Origin: Fallopia convolvulus | Lineage: Eukaryota; Streptophyta; Magnoliopsida; Caryophyllales; Polygonaceae | NCBI GenBank assembly: GCA_964016875.1 | Contig: OZ024733.1 | Location: 24,719,324-24,783,323 of the forward strand | DNA length: 64,000 nt | Reading direction: 5' to 3' | Shown: positions 21,181-31,892 of the stretch, piece after piece | Numbering within the stretch: the stretch's first letter is position 1 | How the letters are laid out: each line of letters starts with the position of its first letter | Made by a program: the position numbers and the translations under genes | Notes under the pieces: generated by a model | What the model was told of the DNA's origin: nothing | What the model saw: the letters and a program-made list of their open reading frames with translations, nothing else | Database searches by the model: none

Positions 21181-22340
21181 CGGGTTCTCCTTGATTAAGG
21201 AGTTATATCTGCATGATCCATTTTTTAAACCGATCATGGAGAACCTCGAGCATAATCGAATCCATGAGTCCTATTTTTTGGACAATGGATACCTCTACCG
21301 AGCCGGAAAGCTTTGCATTCCGAGCTCGTCCGTGAGGCATCTATTGCTCAAAGAAGCTCATGACGGCCGAGGCCATTTTGGCATAGCCAAAACCCTAGCA
21401 GCACTTCGTGAACATTTTTTTTGGCCACACATGGCATCCGATGTTCACAAGTATTGCCACAGTTATGTGCCGTGCCAAACCACAAAGTCGAGGTCCCACC
21501 ATCACGGCCTCTACACGCCCTTGCCTATTCCGGATACCCCGTGGGAAGATCTCTCCATGGATTTTATCACGGGCCTTCCAATGACAAGGCGCGGTAAAGA
21601 TTTGATTTTTGTAATTATGGACCGCTTCTCCAAACTTGTTCTTTGAGCATGTCGTGAAACTCCATGGTGTGCCTCGCACTATTGTTAGTCATAGGGACAC
21701 CAAATTTTGTAGCCATTTCTGGAGAACGCTATGGGGAAAGCTAGGCACACAATTACTCTTTTCTACATCATATCATCCCCAAACCGATGGTCAGACTGAG
21801 GTGACCAATCGGACTTTGGGCACCCTTCTTCGGACTGTGCTCAAACATAACCCACGCCGGTGGGAAGATCTAATTCCTTTTGTTGAGTTTTCTTATAACA
21901 GATCCACACACTCGGCGACGAAGAAGACACCATTCGAGATTGTTTACGGCCTCAACCCCACTCTCCGACGGATTTAGTCCCTTGGCCTTTGAAGAACGGC
22001 GAGCACATCGACACGGCCAACCGCGCCGATGCCATCCGATGCTTGCATGAGCGGACTCGCCTTCAATTGGAGCGTCGGGCTGCCCAATACGAGGCACAGC
22101 ACAACAAGGGTTACAAGCGTCTCGAATTCAACCCAAGCGATCTTGTTTGGCTTCATCTTCGCAAGGACCGTTTTCCGAACGCACGGTAAACCAATCTTCA
22201 TCAGCGAGGAGATGGCCCTTTCAAAGTTTTAGAACGAATTGGGGACAACGCTTACAAGATCGACCTCCCAGGCAAGTATTCGGTCCATTCCACTTTAAAT
22301 GTTGCTGATCTCTCACCCTATGTGGACCTTGCTTATGAGG
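21181..22340 (+). pseudogene. Element C integrase (deleted and frameshifted)
   Basis: The zinc-binding N-terminus is visible (LLLKEAHDGRGHFG for the His pair; CHSYVPCQTTK for the Cys pair, about 21330-21490). The core begins with LSMDFITGLP (first catalytic Asp). About 20-25 codons are then missing: IMDRFSKLVL ends in a stop and FFEHVVKLHGVPRTIV starts in another frame at 21636. The second catalytic site reads VSHRD where VSDRD is expected, so that Asp is His. The Glu is kept in TDGQTEVTNRTL. The C-terminal region with LERIGDNAYKIDLPGKYSVH follows in further frames (21989-22340) and runs into the 3' LTR. Confidence 0.9.
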
Positions 22341-22361
22341 AAACGGGGACGTTTCCCAACC

Positions 22362-22374
22362 AAGTGGGGGAGGG
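22362..22374 (+). promoter_or_regulatory. Polypurine tract of element C
   Basis: AAGTGGGGGAGGG directly precedes the 3' LTR. It primes plus-strand synthesis in LTR elements. It is also codons of the pol frame (VGEGD), so it overlaps coding sequence. Confidence 0.85.
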
Positions 22375-23228
22375 TGATGCGACCCCCGTTATGGATGCTA
22401 GCCAGGAGGCCGAGTCCTTCACACTTCGCTCGGATGGCCCCGTCACCCGTTCCAGGGCTCGCGCCATCGAGACCGCGACGCAATCACTCGCGACGCGCCT
22501 CTCCGCAGGCCACAGCGCGCCCCTCTCCACATCGACGCACGTAGCCTTGTGCGTCCTCGGCATCGGGGAACCTCACATCGAGCTATCGGAACCAACCAGC
22601 CACGACTCGTCTCTCGCACCGGCACTCGGATCGTATCTTAAGGTTTTCGCAAGCGTCGACCAATCCAGCGTGCCAATACTCGAGACCGGATCGCAAGTTG
22701 AGGCTCTCGGAAGCGGCGCGCCAGCCTGCGATGGCCTTGTCGTGACACTGCGGTGCCGGCCACGGACGACCTATCCTATTTCTAGTATTTTTTGCATGTT
22801 TTCTATTTCCGAACATTACTATTGTTGGTTTTATAGAATTAGGAAGTGTCTATTGGGCCTTGCGCCGATGGACATGGACTCGCGCCGCTGGGCCTAGCTT
22901 GCATGCTAGCCCTAAGCGCACATTAGGGTTTTCTCATACTTTGTTTGTGCCGCACCTATATATAGGGTGCTATGTTATTTGTTTCAATTCAGCGCACACT
23001 TAGGGTTTAATATAGTTGAGGATTTTCTCCTTATTCTTCCCTAGTGCCATTGCGCCGCCACTACTATCATCAAAATTCTCGTGTTCTTTGCAATTGCTCT
23101 CGTGTTTTCACAAGGTTCGATCAATCCAACGTTGAGTCGAATCATTCAAAGCCTTCCACCACGTATTTCGAGACCCAATACTCAAACAACGCACCGATCC
23201 GTCGCATCCCGTAACGAGGGACGCATCA
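22375..23228 (+). repeat. Element C 3' LTR (854 bp), partly coding
   Basis: Starts TGATGCGACC, ends GACGCATCA. The pol frame from 22322 stays open through the polypurine tract and the first 520 bp of this LTR to a stop at 22895-22897. Near the start it encodes GPVTRSRARAIETATQSLAT, an R/S-rich tail, then Ala/Ser/Glu-rich sequence. Confidence 0.93.
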
Positions 23229-23680
23229 CAACCCCTCTTTTTTAAGAAATGGATAAGACATGCCCTTGATATTAACGATCATCCTTAATATCTATTTGAA
23301 GAAATAAAAATTATAATCCAAAATATTTTTACAATAATTCTCTTTGATTATAAAAATATGTTTAAAACACTTTTGAAGTCTTTCTTTTAAACTTTTATTT
23401 TTATTTTTCTTTAACATTGGGTAAGGTCCATTATTATTTTAAATAACCCTTTAGAGGTTCTTTGCTTAATTTTTATTTAATAAAATAATTTAGGTAAGCA
23501 ATATACCATTATTATGAGAATATTGCCACAATTAGTTTTATTAAACAACATAAAAAGAAAATTATAAAATTGTCCTTCTTGAAAAAGAGGGCTATAATAG
23601 TACCCCCTTAAAAATAGTTTCGTCCCCGAAACTAGGTTCGACTTACTAGCTATAAAACAAGAAAAAGGGAGGTTACTACA
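23229..23680 (-). repeat. Element B 3' LTR, remaining U3 part
   Basis: Continues the B LTR after the C insertion. It aligns with 32496-32951 of the 5' LTR, and ends (LTR start in minus orientation) TGTAGTAACCTCCC. Directly inside lies the polypurine tract, seen on plus as ATAGTGCCCCCTT (23681-23693). A second similar tract at 23602-23612 lies within the LTR itself. Confidence 0.85.
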
Positions 23681-23704
23681 ATAGTGCCCCCTTAAAAATA
23701 GTTT

Positions 23705-24056
23705 CGTCCTAGAAACTGGGTAGAGAACAACTCTAGAAACCTTCTATGCATCTCTTGTTCTGTTTCCCATGTTTCCCAAGTGACTTCTTCCCTACCGTTC
23801 TTGGACTAAAGGATCCTCACTAGTGGTACTTCTTTATTACGTAAACTCTTCATTCGTCATTCCAGCACGCGACCAAGTCTCTCCTCATAAGTGACATTGG
23901 GTTGAATCTCAATATCATCGTAGTTGGGAATATGGGGTCATCAGGAAGATACTCTGGTAATAGCGATACATGGAAGACATTATGAACACGATGTGTAGAT
24001 GGTGGGAGGGTAAGTAGATAGGCAAGCTTGCCAATCCACTCTAAAATCACAAACAA
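23705..24056 (-). pseudogene. Element B integrase C-terminus with chromodomain remnant
   Basis: Minus frame 23850-24056 carries ILEWIGKLAYLLTLPPS and VHNVFHVSLLPEYLPD, the conserved C-terminal integrase module of chromoviruses. Just below, a neighbouring frame reads SLRNKEVPLVRIL and NGREEVTWETWETEQEM, the core and end of a chromodomain (usually VPLVKVLWRNHxxEEATWE). Chromodomains direct integration toward modified chromatin. In-frame stops interrupt it. Confidence 0.82.
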
Positions 24057-24197
24057 TCCAACGTAACGAGGATTGAATTATCCTCATTTTCCAAGACAGC
24101 AAACACCTTAAGATGGAGACACTCAGACGAAAACCTTGTGTCCTGCTTCAAACTCAATATCCCTTCGGTTCAGATCAGCAATGGATTTTTATCGTCT

Positions 24198-24930
24198 CTA
24201 AGACATCAACATTCTTTGTCGTATTAAAGCAATGTCAGTAGTCCTCTCCACCAATTCAGGGCCTAAAAGAATCTTATCTGCATTTTCATCCCAACAAATC
24301 GGTGAACGACATTTCCATCCATACAGAGCCTCAAATGGGGCAATCTTAATGGTTGAATGCCAACCGTTGTTGTAGGTGAATTCTACCGAAGTTAAGATGA
24401 TATCCCAACTAACATGATGGTCTAGCATGCAAGCCCTAAGCATATCTTCTAGTGTTTGGATGGTCGTTACGGAATGTCCATCGGTTTGGGGATGAAAAGC
24501 ACTACGGAACCATAGCTCTGTCCCCATGGCTTGATGTAGATCCTTCCAAAATCCTGACATGAATTTTCCATCATGATCAAATACTATTGTCTTCGGAGCA
24601 CCATGAAAATGAACTATCTCATGCACAAAGGTCTCAGCATATCTTCTAGTGTGCACTTTTTGTGAGATTGTCAACGACCTCCCAAATAGCATCCTTTTTT
24701 TTTTCTTGAGTCTTAGGAAGGCCCGTTACAAAATCCATACCAATATCTTCCCATTTCTATTATGGCACCAACAATGGTTGCAATTCGCCATTCGGCCTCT
24801 TGTGTTCACTCTTGACCTTCTGACATACCACAGACTTTGCTACAAACTCTACCACATCATGCTTCCTGTTTGGTCACCTGAAATTCTGACGCAAATCTTT
24901 GTACATCTTACTCGATCTCAGGTGGACTGA
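24198..24930 (-). pseudogene. Element B integrase core
   Basis: The frame at 24198-24692 has HFHGAPKTIVFDHDGKFMSG (second catalytic Asp kept), LWFRSAFHPQTDGHSVTTI and YNNGWHSTIKIAPFEALYG. The catalytic Glu normally found in TDGQSERTI is Val here (TDGHSVTTI). Upstream sequence up to about 24930 keeps zinc-region fragments in mixed frames. The element's integrase is therefore predicted inactive by residue loss as well as by frameshifts. Confidence 0.88.
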
Positions 24931-25132
24931 GAATGCTGTTAGAAGGTTAATCTCTTCACTGGTAGGCACACAAATTCGGTCTCGAAACCATAACGACCCA
25001 TCATCCTAAATGCTAAAACCAGGTGCCTTTCCTTCTTGCACCTCACAACTTATCTTAACTAGCATGACAGCTTCAACATGTTTTTCCTTTATTTGATCTA
25101 GAAGAGTATCATGAATCTCTAACATATTCATA

Positions 25133-25741
25133 CTACCACGTCGACATCCGAACCAAACCTGAATCTCTCACCGAGATCAATTCTGGTTGGAGCATTGTTT
25201 GAGCGGTGAGCGCTCCCACCATGGATTCCTGAGAGGTTTTGCGACTCAGTGCGTCAGCTACAACATTAGCCTTACCTGGATGGTAAAGTAATTCGATGTT
25301 ATAGTCTTTGAGTAGTTCTAACCTTCTTCTCTTCCTCATGTTCAACTCCTTCTAAGTGAAGACATACTTCAGACTCTTATGGTTAGTGAAAATCTGGCAC
25401 TTCACACCATATAGGTAGTGACACCATATCTTCAAAACAAACACAACTGTAGCTAACTCTAGGTCATGAGTCGGATGATTCACCTCATGTGTATTTAGTT
25501 GACGAGATACATATGCAATACCCTTCCCATGTTGCTTGAGCACGCATCCCAAAACTTGTTTAGATGCATAATCGTATACTACATATCCATCAAATCCATC
25601 GAGTAGAGTCAAAATTGGAGCACTAGTCAAACGCCTTTTAAGTTCCTGAAAGCTTGCCTCATATTTCTCATCCCAGACAAACTTCTTGTGAACCATACGA
25701 GTTTGGGTCATAGAAAGAGCGATCTTTGAAAATCCTTCCAC
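25133..25741 (-). pseudogene. Element B RNase H
   Basis: Two minus-strand frames. At 25352-25741: VWDEKYEASFQELKRRLTSAP, then GYVVYDYASKQVLGCVLKQ (the first Asp of the usual DAS reads Tyr-Asp-Tyr-Ala-Ser), NHPTHDLELATVVFVLKIW (catalytic Glu kept) and CQIFTNHKSL (TDHKSL with Asp changed to Asn). At 25133-25345: KDYNIELLYHPGKANVVADALSRK, the standard end. Loss of the TDH Asp suggests no activity. Confidence 0.88.
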
Positions 25742-26640
25742 AAATCTCTTATAGTATCATGAAAGACCAAGAAAGCTACAAACTTCTTTCACATTCTGAG
25801 GAGGCTTCCAATCTGCAACTTCTTGGATTTTCTTAGGGTCCACCATTACCCCTTCTTGATTGATAACATGGCCTAGAAATGCAACTTCTTTCAGCCAAAA
25901 GTCACACTTCGACATCTTAGCATACAACTCGTGTTGCCTAAGAATCTGTAGAATGTTCTTGAGGTGTTCTTCATTATCTGCTTCACTAGGTGAATAGATG
26001 AGAATGTCGTCAATGAAAACTACTACAAATTTGTCGAGATATCCTCGAAAAAACTAATGCTTCAAATCCATAAACATTGTTGGGGCATTTGTAAGGCCAA
26101 AAGGCATGACCACAAATTCATAGTTTCCATGATGAGTTAGGAATGTCTTCCTAAAAAATTTGAAGTTGGTGATACCCTGACCTCAAATCGATCTCGGAGA
26201 ATACCCTTGCTCCCCGCAATTAGTCTAAAAGATCGTCAATCCTTGGCAATGGACACTTGTTTTTGATGGTGACCTTGTTTAACTCTCGGTAGTTAATGCA
26301 CAGTCTCAAAGTTCCATCTTTCTTCTTTACAAACAGAACAGACGCTCCCCAAAGTGAAAAACTCAGTCTGATATACGCTTTTTCCTTCAATTACTCTAAA
26401 TTTTCCTTCAATTTCTTCATTTCCAATGAGGCTATTCTATAGGGCTCCTTAGAGATAGGTCTGGTCCCTAGTTCCAACTCAATGGTGAACTCCACTTCAT
26501 GATGAGGTGGAAATCATTGAATCTCCTCCGGGAAGATATCGGGAATTCCCTAGCAATGGGGATCTCTTGTAATTTTACCTCTTTCTTTTCAGTCGTTTCC
26601 ACATAACACAAGAATCTTGTGCATCCTTGTCGAAGCATCT
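25742..26640 (-). pseudogene. Element B reverse transcriptase
   Basis: No long frame survives, but minus-strand words in order give the RT: VRFTIELEL-like lead-in around 26440-26500, LFVKKKDGT-like words near 26310-26345, LPRIDDL-like near 26230, then VVVFIDDILIYSPSEA (25985-26025; catalytic FIDD intact), ELYAKMSKCDFWLKEVAFLGHV and VDPKKIQEV (25800-25940). Multiple stops and small indels separate them. Confidence 0.8.
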
Positions 26641-26699
26641 TCATCGCCTTCAGAGCATTTACTATTTTCTCATTCCCAGCTTCTCTTCGCCCCTTGAAC

Positions 26700-27215
26700 T
26701 TGCAGACATATTTGTCTCATACTATGATGGTTACGGTTCTAGTGCTTAAATCTATCACAACTCCATGACGAGTTAACCATTCCATTCCCAATATTTTATT
26801 GTATGGAGCCATCAGGATATATAAGATCAACATGAAACTTTCTCCATTGGAAGATGATCGGAAAGTGGGTGAGTTGCTTGGTACTGACAATCTTCTCCCC
26901 ATTAGGAAGACTCACAACGAAAGGCTCACATATAGCATTACACTTAAGTCCTATGTTATCTACACAACTTTATGATATAAAAGAATGAGTAGCCTCGGAA
27001 TCAAAAAGCATAAGAGAGGGAGTAGAACGAACATACAGAGTACCTTGAGCAACCGGGGCATTAGGCTCGTCTGCCCGATGCATCTTATACAACCTTTGAC
27101 CTTGGCCAAATGATGTTGCATGAGTATTCCCACTTTTTTGAGCTGTGGTTTGGGCACAAGCCGACTTCCCAAATGCAGTTCGAGCTCGATTGTTATAGGT
27201 CTTCAAACCTTGCAT
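26700..27215 (-). pseudogene. Element B aspartic protease
   Basis: The frame at 26970-27215 has GQGQRLYKMHRADEPNAP then TPSLMLFDSEATHSFIS, in which the catalytic DTGATHSF reads DSEATHSF; both the Thr and the essential Gly are changed. The continuation at 26717-26902 carries LMAPYNKILGMEWLTRHGV, the C-terminal part (usually DVILGMDWL). It lies between gag and RT as expected. Inactive by active-site change. Confidence 0.85.
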
Positions 27216-27229
27216 GACTGCGTTGGGCC

Positions 27230-28330
27230 ATTCTTTTCATGAGGGCAATAAGTCTAGATATGCCCCTCCTTCCCGCAATGATAACACTTTCTTCTTTTTG
27301 AGTAAACCCTCTGCTAATGTGCACTGGCTCACCACATTTGTAGCACACGAACGGTCCTTTCTGTGGTCTAGAATTTTGAGTCGTCTTTGAATGAGTTGAC
27401 TCTATCTTGTCCTGATTGGACCGCTCAAAGTTTTGAGGTGGAGCTAGTGCTTTAAACCATGATAACGAGAACCTAATTGAGGTGGCTTTCCCCAACCTTT
27501 CATCTTCAAAACAGACTCTTCTAGTGTCATCTACAACTTGAACGCCGCATTGACCCTTGGGTTCATCAAGTCATGGAACTTTCTTATCTTTTTCCCCTCC
27601 GAGGAAACCTCAAATCATGCATACTAGAGCAGGTGGTTAAATTTGATGGCCATTTCCGGTAACTTCATCCCATCAATTCGTGGGTAAAGAAATTCCTTCA
27701 ACTTTTCTTCTCTCATCGTCATCGAGAAGAACCTATCCATAATTTTGTTGGTAAACATGTCCTAGCTCATTTGAGGATGTTTGGAGAGTCCAGAATTCTC
27801 CCACCACTCATTTGCCCCATCCTTCAGCTATAAAGAAGCGATGTGTACCTTTTTAGCAGGGGTACACACCACATTGCATAGCAATTTTTCCATGTGTGAG
27901 AACCAGTAAGTGTCTAAGTGATCTTAACATGTTCCCTAGTCCCATCATAGTTTTCGGGTCTCATGGATGAAAATTTCTTCAACGCCAGGGCAAAGTTAGA
28001 GCCATTGTCACGAGGTGGGTTTTGCAAAGTTCGATCTCTATTGCTAGCAGATTCCTTCCTAGCTCAACCTTAGGTGCTACCAGTGGAGATGCTTGGTTCA
28101 TTCCTTGCATGGGTTAAACCACTATTGCTTTGATTGCCTCTAGGGTAGCAACATTGTGATTCGTATTTTCTACAAGGTTGGGAGCTTGTTGGCGATCATG
28201 TTGAGTGCCTTGGTTATGGGATTCTGTCCCTTCCCTGTTATTGCCTTGATTTTGGGCACTCCACAACTGAATTCTATTCGGGTTACAAGTGTTGACCATC
28301 TGAATATTCATAAACGAAATTCTATTCATT
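27230..28330 (-). pseudogene. Element B gag with zinc knuckle
   Basis: The frame at 28114-28329 is the Asn/Gln-rich gag N-terminus. The middle capsid part (27500-28100) survives only as short words across frames. The frame at 27193-27495 carries the basic Ser/Gln-rich region and FVCYKCGEPVHISRGF, a CCHC knuckle whose last Cys is Phe. The gag body is about 350 residues long by position. Element A has the equivalent region at 35440-36560. Confidence 0.78.
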
Positions 28331-28499
28331 TAGATATTTGATCACCAACTCATAATCTCAAAACATAAAACGTAGTTGCTTTATTTATAACGATTCACAC
28401 AAAACAATAAAGTTTCAACACTTCAAAGCATCAATGAAGATGAAAACAAGACATCCTTAGACAATGGAATAAAATAGAACTTAAAACTTATAGAAACTA

Positions 28500-29190
28500 C
28501 TCAAATAGGTAACGACTAGAATCCAAGCCCGCTCGAACCAGTCAGGGATGAGGGATGGCAAAACTTGTCCAAATTCTTTAGGTAAAACATCAGGGGACTC
28601 ATCATGGTATCATCACGCGTTCATAACATTTCCCCTTGTTCAATGCTATTCTTGATGTTATGCGTCTGCTTGCGCTCCTCATTCGCAAAATCTTGGAACC
28701 TTACGGTATTTCAGTTTGCAATACCACTCCTCTAGTTGTGGGATGGTGGCATCAAACTTGGTCGAATCTGCCTGGGCTCAATGCGTTCCTGAACTAATAA
28801 CTTCACCCAACGCCTGACCTTAGCATTGCTCTCGTTCTCCATATTCTAAGACCCCATAGGTGTTTGTGGGTTGACGAACTCATACTCCTCCGGTGAGCAC
28901 ACTTCAGTTGCTTACACATTGGCAGTCGGGGTGAGTGGGGAATATGCCTCCTCAGGTTCCTCATCAAGATCCTCCTCAGGATCCTCGTCGGAGTCCTCCT
29001 TAGGCTCCAAGGGGAACACCGGAGTTGGTGGAGACTCAACTTCCATGAAGGCGGCTTTGTCTTCATCCATGAATTCCTCAAATGTCAACAAGCCCTCGAT
29101 TTTGATGGAAGGTGGAGGGTTAGCTTCTTGTACAGGTCGTAGGGCTTTGGTTTGACTTCGGGTGAACACCATTGTCTGCCACATAAACAA
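28500..29190 (-). pseudogene. Element B acidic ORF upstream of gag
   Basis: Between primer-binding site and gag lies a separate protein-like frame (start near 29172-29190). It begins MVFTRSQTKALRPVQEANP, followed by an acidic, Pro-rich segment with SDEDPEEDLDEEPEEAYSPL. Later parts shift frame (WVKLLVQERIEP near 28770). Element A has a similar acidic ORF in the same place (36754-37411) with EEEEKDPTLMDGEEWE and YTPLSPQ. Function unknown; the shared position and composition argue it is a real extra ORF of this retrotransposon group. Confidence 0.6.
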
Positions 29191-29372
29191 GGTAAAGCAT
29201 GGTTAGTGACTTATAGAACAGTCCATAATTCTATAGTTATAGAGTGAGAATACAAAGTTGTTGAAGAATAAAAGATGAAAACAACTATTACTTTCAAGCG
29301 TAGTTTTCAATCAAAAAAGAAAACAAATATTTTTCGAAAACAAGTATGAAGACTTGGTTTTAAAAACTTTTA

Positions 29373-29384
29373 GCTCTGATACCA
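29373..29384 (-). promoter_or_regulatory. Primer-binding site of element B
   Basis: On the minus strand TGGTATCAGAGC, the Met-tRNA-type site, placed four bases inside the 5' LTR. Confidence 0.92.
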
Positions 29385-31892
29385 TAAATGTAACACCCTC
29401 GTTTTCCCCTCGGAGATATTACCGCTAGTGACCTTAGAATTTACACTCCGAAACCAGCCTAGGCTTTCACAGTATACAAGATATAAATATTAAAGATAAT
29501 TAATTAAATAAAAAAACAAATTGTTGAGCATTCACAATTGTGACTAATCCAAAATCTGGCGGAAAATGAGAATAATTATTCTCGAAACAAAAGCGGAAAT
29601 AATTCTTGAAGGCGGCCCTTACTGACCAAGGATCTTGACCTTATAACGATAAACAAGTTTTTCAAAGAACTTACAAATCTTCAATTGCTTCAATCTTAAA
29701 CCACCACTCCTTTACTCCTTGATGTTCCATATAAGGATGGTTGACACCAGCCTGCCATGCTAGAGAAATAAAATGGTCGGTCAGTCTAAGGAAAGACTAC
29801 ACAAGTGGAATTTTATATGAGGTTCTTGTGATCTTAGATGCATTATGAACATCGGTATCCGAATGAAAGTCGATCGATGGCATAACCCAAATAATTTCAC
29901 AGAATAAGAAATATGATGAAAAGAGATTAGGACACCATAAGACTATGGTTCCTTAAGGATGAGAAAGGTTATGTTGGGAACTTTAATTATCAACCAAGAT
30001 TTCTAAAAGCCTCCGTCGACTTATCAAATCTACAACCAACCCCACCGAAACGTGTTGTCCGAATTCAGATTGGAAAGTACACTTATCAAAGTTGGGAGCC
30101 AGAGTGGTTTTCCAAGTTATAGTCACCACCCTGAATACATTTTAATGTGTGCACTATCACTTATCTTCTTTAATTACAAATCATTGCATTGAAGTTGGTA
30201 GCTTTTAAGACGGAAACGCGATATGTCGTAAGATATTGAATACCAAAAAAGGCGTAAAGGGTTCCTAACTCCCGATACAAGGAATTATCTAGGTGCCAAG
30301 TACTTCTCAAAGCGGTTGAGCGAGTAAGGTCATTACTAACATTAGGGTCTAGGTCCATCTTACTGCAAATGTTATAAAGAGGTGTTCAAGAGTAGACTCC
30401 AACCCCTAGTTCTACGTTAGTCCAAAACAACGAATCTCAAATGAGACCGTGAAACACACATGTGCACACACATTGCAACCTAAATACAACTTCTAGCGCA
30501 TAATAGTAATAATAATAATAGTAAACTACCATGGATCATTATTTCTATGCATAATAAACCCTAAGTTCATTTGTACTTTTCAACATGTTCATTTAATAAT
30601 GATAACCTAAGTTCATTTTATTAAAACAAGCATTCCCAACACAAAATGCTTACATGAATAAAAGTATTCATGACAAAAAAAAATATGAGAGCGAACACTA
30701 CTTGCCTTGTTCGTAAGCGAGTGAGAAAATATCTTAGATGAGCTTGCGGTCCAAGGATTCAGTTTCTTTTTCTGATTCACACATAAGATACAAAATAAAT
30801 TATAAGTAATTTATTTTGTTCAATTTTTCTTTACAAGTTGAATAAACTTAGTTTATTGTAAGATTTCTTTATCTTTATGTGTACATATTATTTAAAAAGA
30901 TTTACCAATATGTTATTTCAAAAAAATCATTTTTTTACAAAGTACATATTTTAACACATAAAACCAATAATATTCATCATTTTCTTTCTATTTGCAAATT
31001 TTATAAAAAAAATATACTTTCTATTTTTCTTTCATTAAATACTATTAAATATATTTAACATTTTAAAAATTAAGATTTAACAATATTTATTTTAATTTAA
31101 ACACCCCAATTTATAAAAAAATAAATAAATAAGAAAAAGTGGGCAAGGAGGGCCAACCAAACGAGCCCTGTCAGGCCCGCGGGCCGGCTGTACATACAAT
31201 AGGTCTCACGTAAGGAGGCGGGTGCGACTCGAACTTCAGCAGCTCCGTTCTCCTTCGTCCGGTGTCGGTTGGTAGTGGAGTCGATGACGTTGGAAACGGG
31301 ACAAGCAACCCTTTCCACTCTCGATAGAAGCGGCGGCTGGGGTGGCTCCTAGTGGCCGAAAGTTGCTACTGAACAAGTTGTCTGACTAGTGTTTTCCAAA
31401 ATAGAGCACTCGTTTTGTGTGATGTTTTTAGATCGATTCTCGACCACATTTCTATTGGAAAGACAATGGTTTTGCATAAGGTTATAAAGGCAATGGAATC
31501 GCCTATTTATCGTGCGAAGAACGAGCCTCAACGCTCCAAAATTGAGCGGGAAATCGTCCATTAATGCCTTAGACACAATCCCGCTAATTTTGCCCATTAA
31601 TGAACGTGTTATCTGGTATTGAATTGGGATTGATCCTGTAATCATCCCTTCGACTCCTCCCAATCCTTTCCTTCTTAAAATCCGAACTTATCCATCTTCA
31701 ATTCGGATTTAATTTGAAAGTTTTCAAAACATTGCGTTTTTACCTAGAACAAGATTTTCGGGATAATTTTGATTGATTGCCCCCAAATTGATTTTGTGTA
31801 ATTGTAGAGGGTTAAGAAAGTGACAAGTAGGCTTTTACGGAATCCATTTCCGTTAAGAAACGAGCTTGAATTTCTCATTTTAAGTTCAAGAG

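Larger units (their letters stand above)
15202..23228 (+). mobile_element. Ty3/gypsy element C (CRM-like), complete structure, inactive
   Basis: An 8,027-bp LTR retrotransposon in plus orientation, flanked by the 5-bp duplication CAACC (15197-15201 and 23229-23233) and inserted in the 3' LTR of element B. LTRs are 15202-16118 and 22375-23228, with ends TGATGCG...CGCATCA. It has a Met-tRNA-type primer-binding site, gag, protease, RT, RNase H, integrase and a polypurine tract. RT words such as GYHQIRMQDDEWKTAFKTKH and APSTFMRLMN, LTRs near 0.9 kb starting TGATG, and a pol frame reading into the 3' LTR suit the CRM clade of centromeric retrotransposons. Stops, a T-run frameshift and an integrase deletion make it non-autonomous. 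Confidence 0.93.
13645..23680 (-). repeat. Element B 3' LTR, interrupted by element C
   Basis: Homologous to the 5' LTR at 29389-32951. About 1.56 kb present in the 5' copy (roughly 30255-31813) is missing here: sequence like 30240 joins directly to sequence like 31815 near 14512, and GTAAG-like words at both breakpoints suggest a microhomology deletion. The LTR contains a Cassandra TRIM (14592-15135) and, after position 15201, the 8-kb element C. It resumes at 23229. Confidence 0.85.
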
